Of a stretch of DNA of 64,000 nt, positions 62,423 through 64,000 are shown piece by piece. The notes beneath the pieces were generated by a model. The model was not told the DNA's origin and did not search any database. It was given only the letters and a program-made list of their open reading frames with translations. Origin of the DNA: Neopusillimonas maritima (GTDB taxonomy: Bacteria > Pseudomonadota > Gammaproteobacteria > Burkholderiales > Burkholderiaceae_B); assembly GCF_040930455.2 (NCBI RefSeq), contig NZ_CP170494.1; one strand, written 5' to 3'. The translations under genes and the position numbers were made by a program. How positions within the stretch are numbered: the first letter of the stretch is position 1; every line of letters begins with the position of its first letter.

Positions 62423-62913
62423 GCCAGTTTACCGATCAAGACATCATTGACTTTGTGTACGCCGAAGCGCGCATGCTCGACGAGCAACGCTTTGAAGACT
62501 GGCTGAATCTGTTCACCGACGACGGCCATTACTGGATGCCGCTGGCACACGATCAAACCGACCCGCGCCTGCATACGTCGCTCATGGATGAAGACAAGCT
62601 GTTGCTGCGCGTTCGGGTGGAGCGCCTGAAGGGCCAGCGCACGTATTCGCAACAACCCCGCAGCCGCTGCCACCATTTACTGGCGCGCCCGGAAATTGAA
62701 ACGCAGCACACTTCGCACCAACCCGATCAGGGCCAATACGTAGTGCGCACCGCATTTCACTACGTTGAAGTGCGCCAGGACACCCAAACCATTTACGCCG
62801 GTTGGGCCACCCACGAACTGCGCGTTGAAGACAATGCATTGCGCATCCGGCGCAAGCGTGTCGACCTGCTTAACTGCGAGTCGGCGCTGAGCAGTATTCA
62901 ACTTTTCATGTAG
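62419..62913 (+). CDS. Rieske aromatic dioxygenase, beta subunit
   Basis: A 164-residue small subunit of the NTF2-like fold (IDFVYAEARMLDEQRFEDWL, DDGHYWMPLAHDQ, CHHLLARPEIETQH). I chose ATG 62419, overlapping the alpha-subunit stop (ATGA). It forms a structural alpha3beta3 partner of the preceding protein. Confidence 0.9.
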   Translation: MSQFTDQDIIDFVYAEARMLDEQRFEDWLNLFTDDGHYWMPLAHDQTDPRLHTSLMDEDKLLLRVRVERLKGQRTYSQQPRSRCHHLLARPEIETQHTSHQPDQGQYVVRTAFHYVEVRQDTQTIYAGWATHELRVEDNALRIRRKRVDLLNCESALSSIQLFM

Positions 62914-62921
62914 GAGCCCTC

Positions 62922-64000
62922 GTGTCGACAAAAACGGTTTACGACGCGTTTTGCCAAACGGCCGCGCAATGGCCCAACAATGCGTTTCTATGCGTAATGC
63001 CGGAAACCGCCCGGCATTACGACATCCCGGCCGGCGAAATAACTTACCAAGCGGCCCGCAAGAGCATTGAAGCACTGAAGCAGGCATACCAAAACGCCGG
63101 TTACGGGCACGGCCACCGCGTGGGTTTGCTATTGGAAAACCGGCCCGCATTTTTTCTGCATTGGTTTGCTTTGAACGCATTAGGCGTGTCGGTCGTACCC
63201 ATTAACGCCGACATGCGGGCCGCCGAGCTTACCTATTTAATCGGCCATTCGGAAATTTGCCTGGCCGTGGCGCTGCCACAGCGACACGCCGGCCTGGCTG
63301 AAGCGGCCCAACAAGCCAGCCGGCCATTGGCACTGATCGGTCCCGATGATGCCATTCCTGCGGCCAACTGCGCGGCCCCCCTGCAAGGCCGGGAAATCAA
63401 TTCACAAACGGAATGCGGTCTCCTGTATACCTCGGGCACCACCGGGCGCCCCAAGGGCTGCATCCTGCCCAACGAATACTATCTGCATTGCGGCCAATGG
63501 TATGCCACGGTAGGCGGCATGGCCTCGTTGCAGCCAGGCAAAGAACGCATGCTGACACCCTTGCCGCTGGTGCACATGAATGCCATGGCCTGCTCCACCT
63601 TGGCCATGGTAACCACCGGTGGCTGCCTCATCGTACTCGACCGCTTCCACCCCCGCTCCTGGTGGGACACAGTGCGCGAATCGAAAGCCACCGTCATCCA
63701 TTACCTGGGCGTGATGCCGGCCATCCTCATGAAAGCGGAACCCTCGGCGCAAGACACACAACACAGCGTACGCTTTGGTTTCGGTGCGGGCATCGACCGC
63801 AGCTTGCATGAGCCCTTCGAAAAGCGCTTTGGCTTTCCATTACTGGAAGCCTGGGCCATGACCGAAACCGGCTCCGGTGCGGTGATTATTGCCAACCACG
63901 AGCCGCGCCACATCGGCACAAGCTGTTTCGGCAAAGAACAACCTGAAGTGGAAGTAAAACTGATCAATGACGCAGGCCAGGATGCAAAAGCGGATGAACA
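62922..64000 (+). CDS. AMP-dependent acid-CoA ligase, 3' truncated by the window edge
   Basis: The first 359 residues of an ANL-superfamily ligase, starting at GTG 62922 five bases after AGGAG and eight bases after the Rieske beta stop. Features are GHRVGLLLENRPAFFLHWFA, LGVSVVPINADMRAAEL, the P-loop YTSGTTGRPKG, LPLVHMNAM and EAWAMTETG. It probably forms a CoA ester of the acid handled by this operon. The gene runs off the right edge of the window. Confidence 0.9.
   Translation, partial: MSTKTVYDAFCQTAAQWPNNAFLCVMPETARHYDIPAGEITYQAARKSIEALKQAYQNAGYGHGHRVGLLLENRPAFFLHWFALNALGVSVVPINADMRAAELTYLIGHSEICLAVALPQRHAGLAEAAQQASRPLALIGPDDAIPAANCAAPLQGREINSQTECGLLYTSGTTGRPKGCILPNEYYLHCGQWYATVGGMASLQPGKERMLTPLPLVHMNAMACSTLAMVTTGGCLIVLDRFHPRSWWDTVRESKATVIHYLGVMPAILMKAEPSAQDTQHSVRFGFGAGIDRSLHEPFEKRFGFPLLEAWAMTETGSGAVIIANHEPRHIGTSCFGKEQPEVEVKLINDAGQDAKADE

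Overview
The window looks like the chromosome of a betaproteobacterium, most likely an Alcaligenaceae relative (Burkholderiales). Evidence: the cytochrome oxidase cluster with its 34-aa assembly peptide, DUF2970 and divergent DUF2909 genes; a PhaM-type granule protein; a CIRCE element in front of rpoH; several tripartite-style aromatic acid catabolic clusters. Taxonomy is inferred from gene content only.

Layout. (1) 1-21.9 kb is an accessory island ending at the 3' end of glmS, the classical Tn7 attachment site. It holds the tail of an unknown gene overlapping tniQ, a type I restriction operon hsdM-hsdS-GIY-YIG-hsdR (minus strand), a nine-gene minus-strand catabolic operon with its own branched-chain-type ABC importer and a divergent TetR regulator (10.4-20.8 kb), and a decayed helicase gene. 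Two copies of a CGACAGACTTTATT-containing repeat, at 10.13 kb and 21.88 kb, in the same orientation, look like Tn7-type transposon ends. (2) 21.9-30 kb is core: glmS, a divergent Lrp/AsnC regulator, and the minus-strand run Nudix-phaM-glmU-MFS-glycosyltransferase. (3) 30-38.7 kb is the aa3/caa3-type cytochrome c oxidase cluster ctaC-ctaD-...-ctaE, SURF1, SCO-like, ctaA, ctaB, sco; no ctaG (cox11) gene is present where it is usually found. (4) 38.7-51.2 kb is a second, minus-strand catabolic island: AraC regulator, three-subunit molybdenum hydroxylase (large subunit fused to a CoxG domain across an 11-base C tract), CoA ligase, a second complete ABC importer and a crotonase. A group II intron relic lies at its outer edge. 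(5) 51.7-57 kb is rpoH with CIRCE, a probable Fur-controlled PepSY/DUF2271/DUF4198/ApbE group, DUF488 and MarR. (6) 57.2-64 kb is a plus-strand catabolic operon: two indolepyruvate-oxidoreductase-like subunits, a Rieske ring-hydroxylating dioxygenase (alpha and beta) and an AMP-dependent ligase that runs off the window.

Functionally the window is a respiratory core flanked by three separate candidate pathways for aromatic or related acids, two with dedicated import. None of the three substrates can be named from sequence alone. The least described are the DhbE-like ligase/FAD monooxygenase/VOC/hydrolase operon and the 2-oxoacid-oxidoreductase/Rieske operon. No tRNA, rRNA or CRISPR array was seen.
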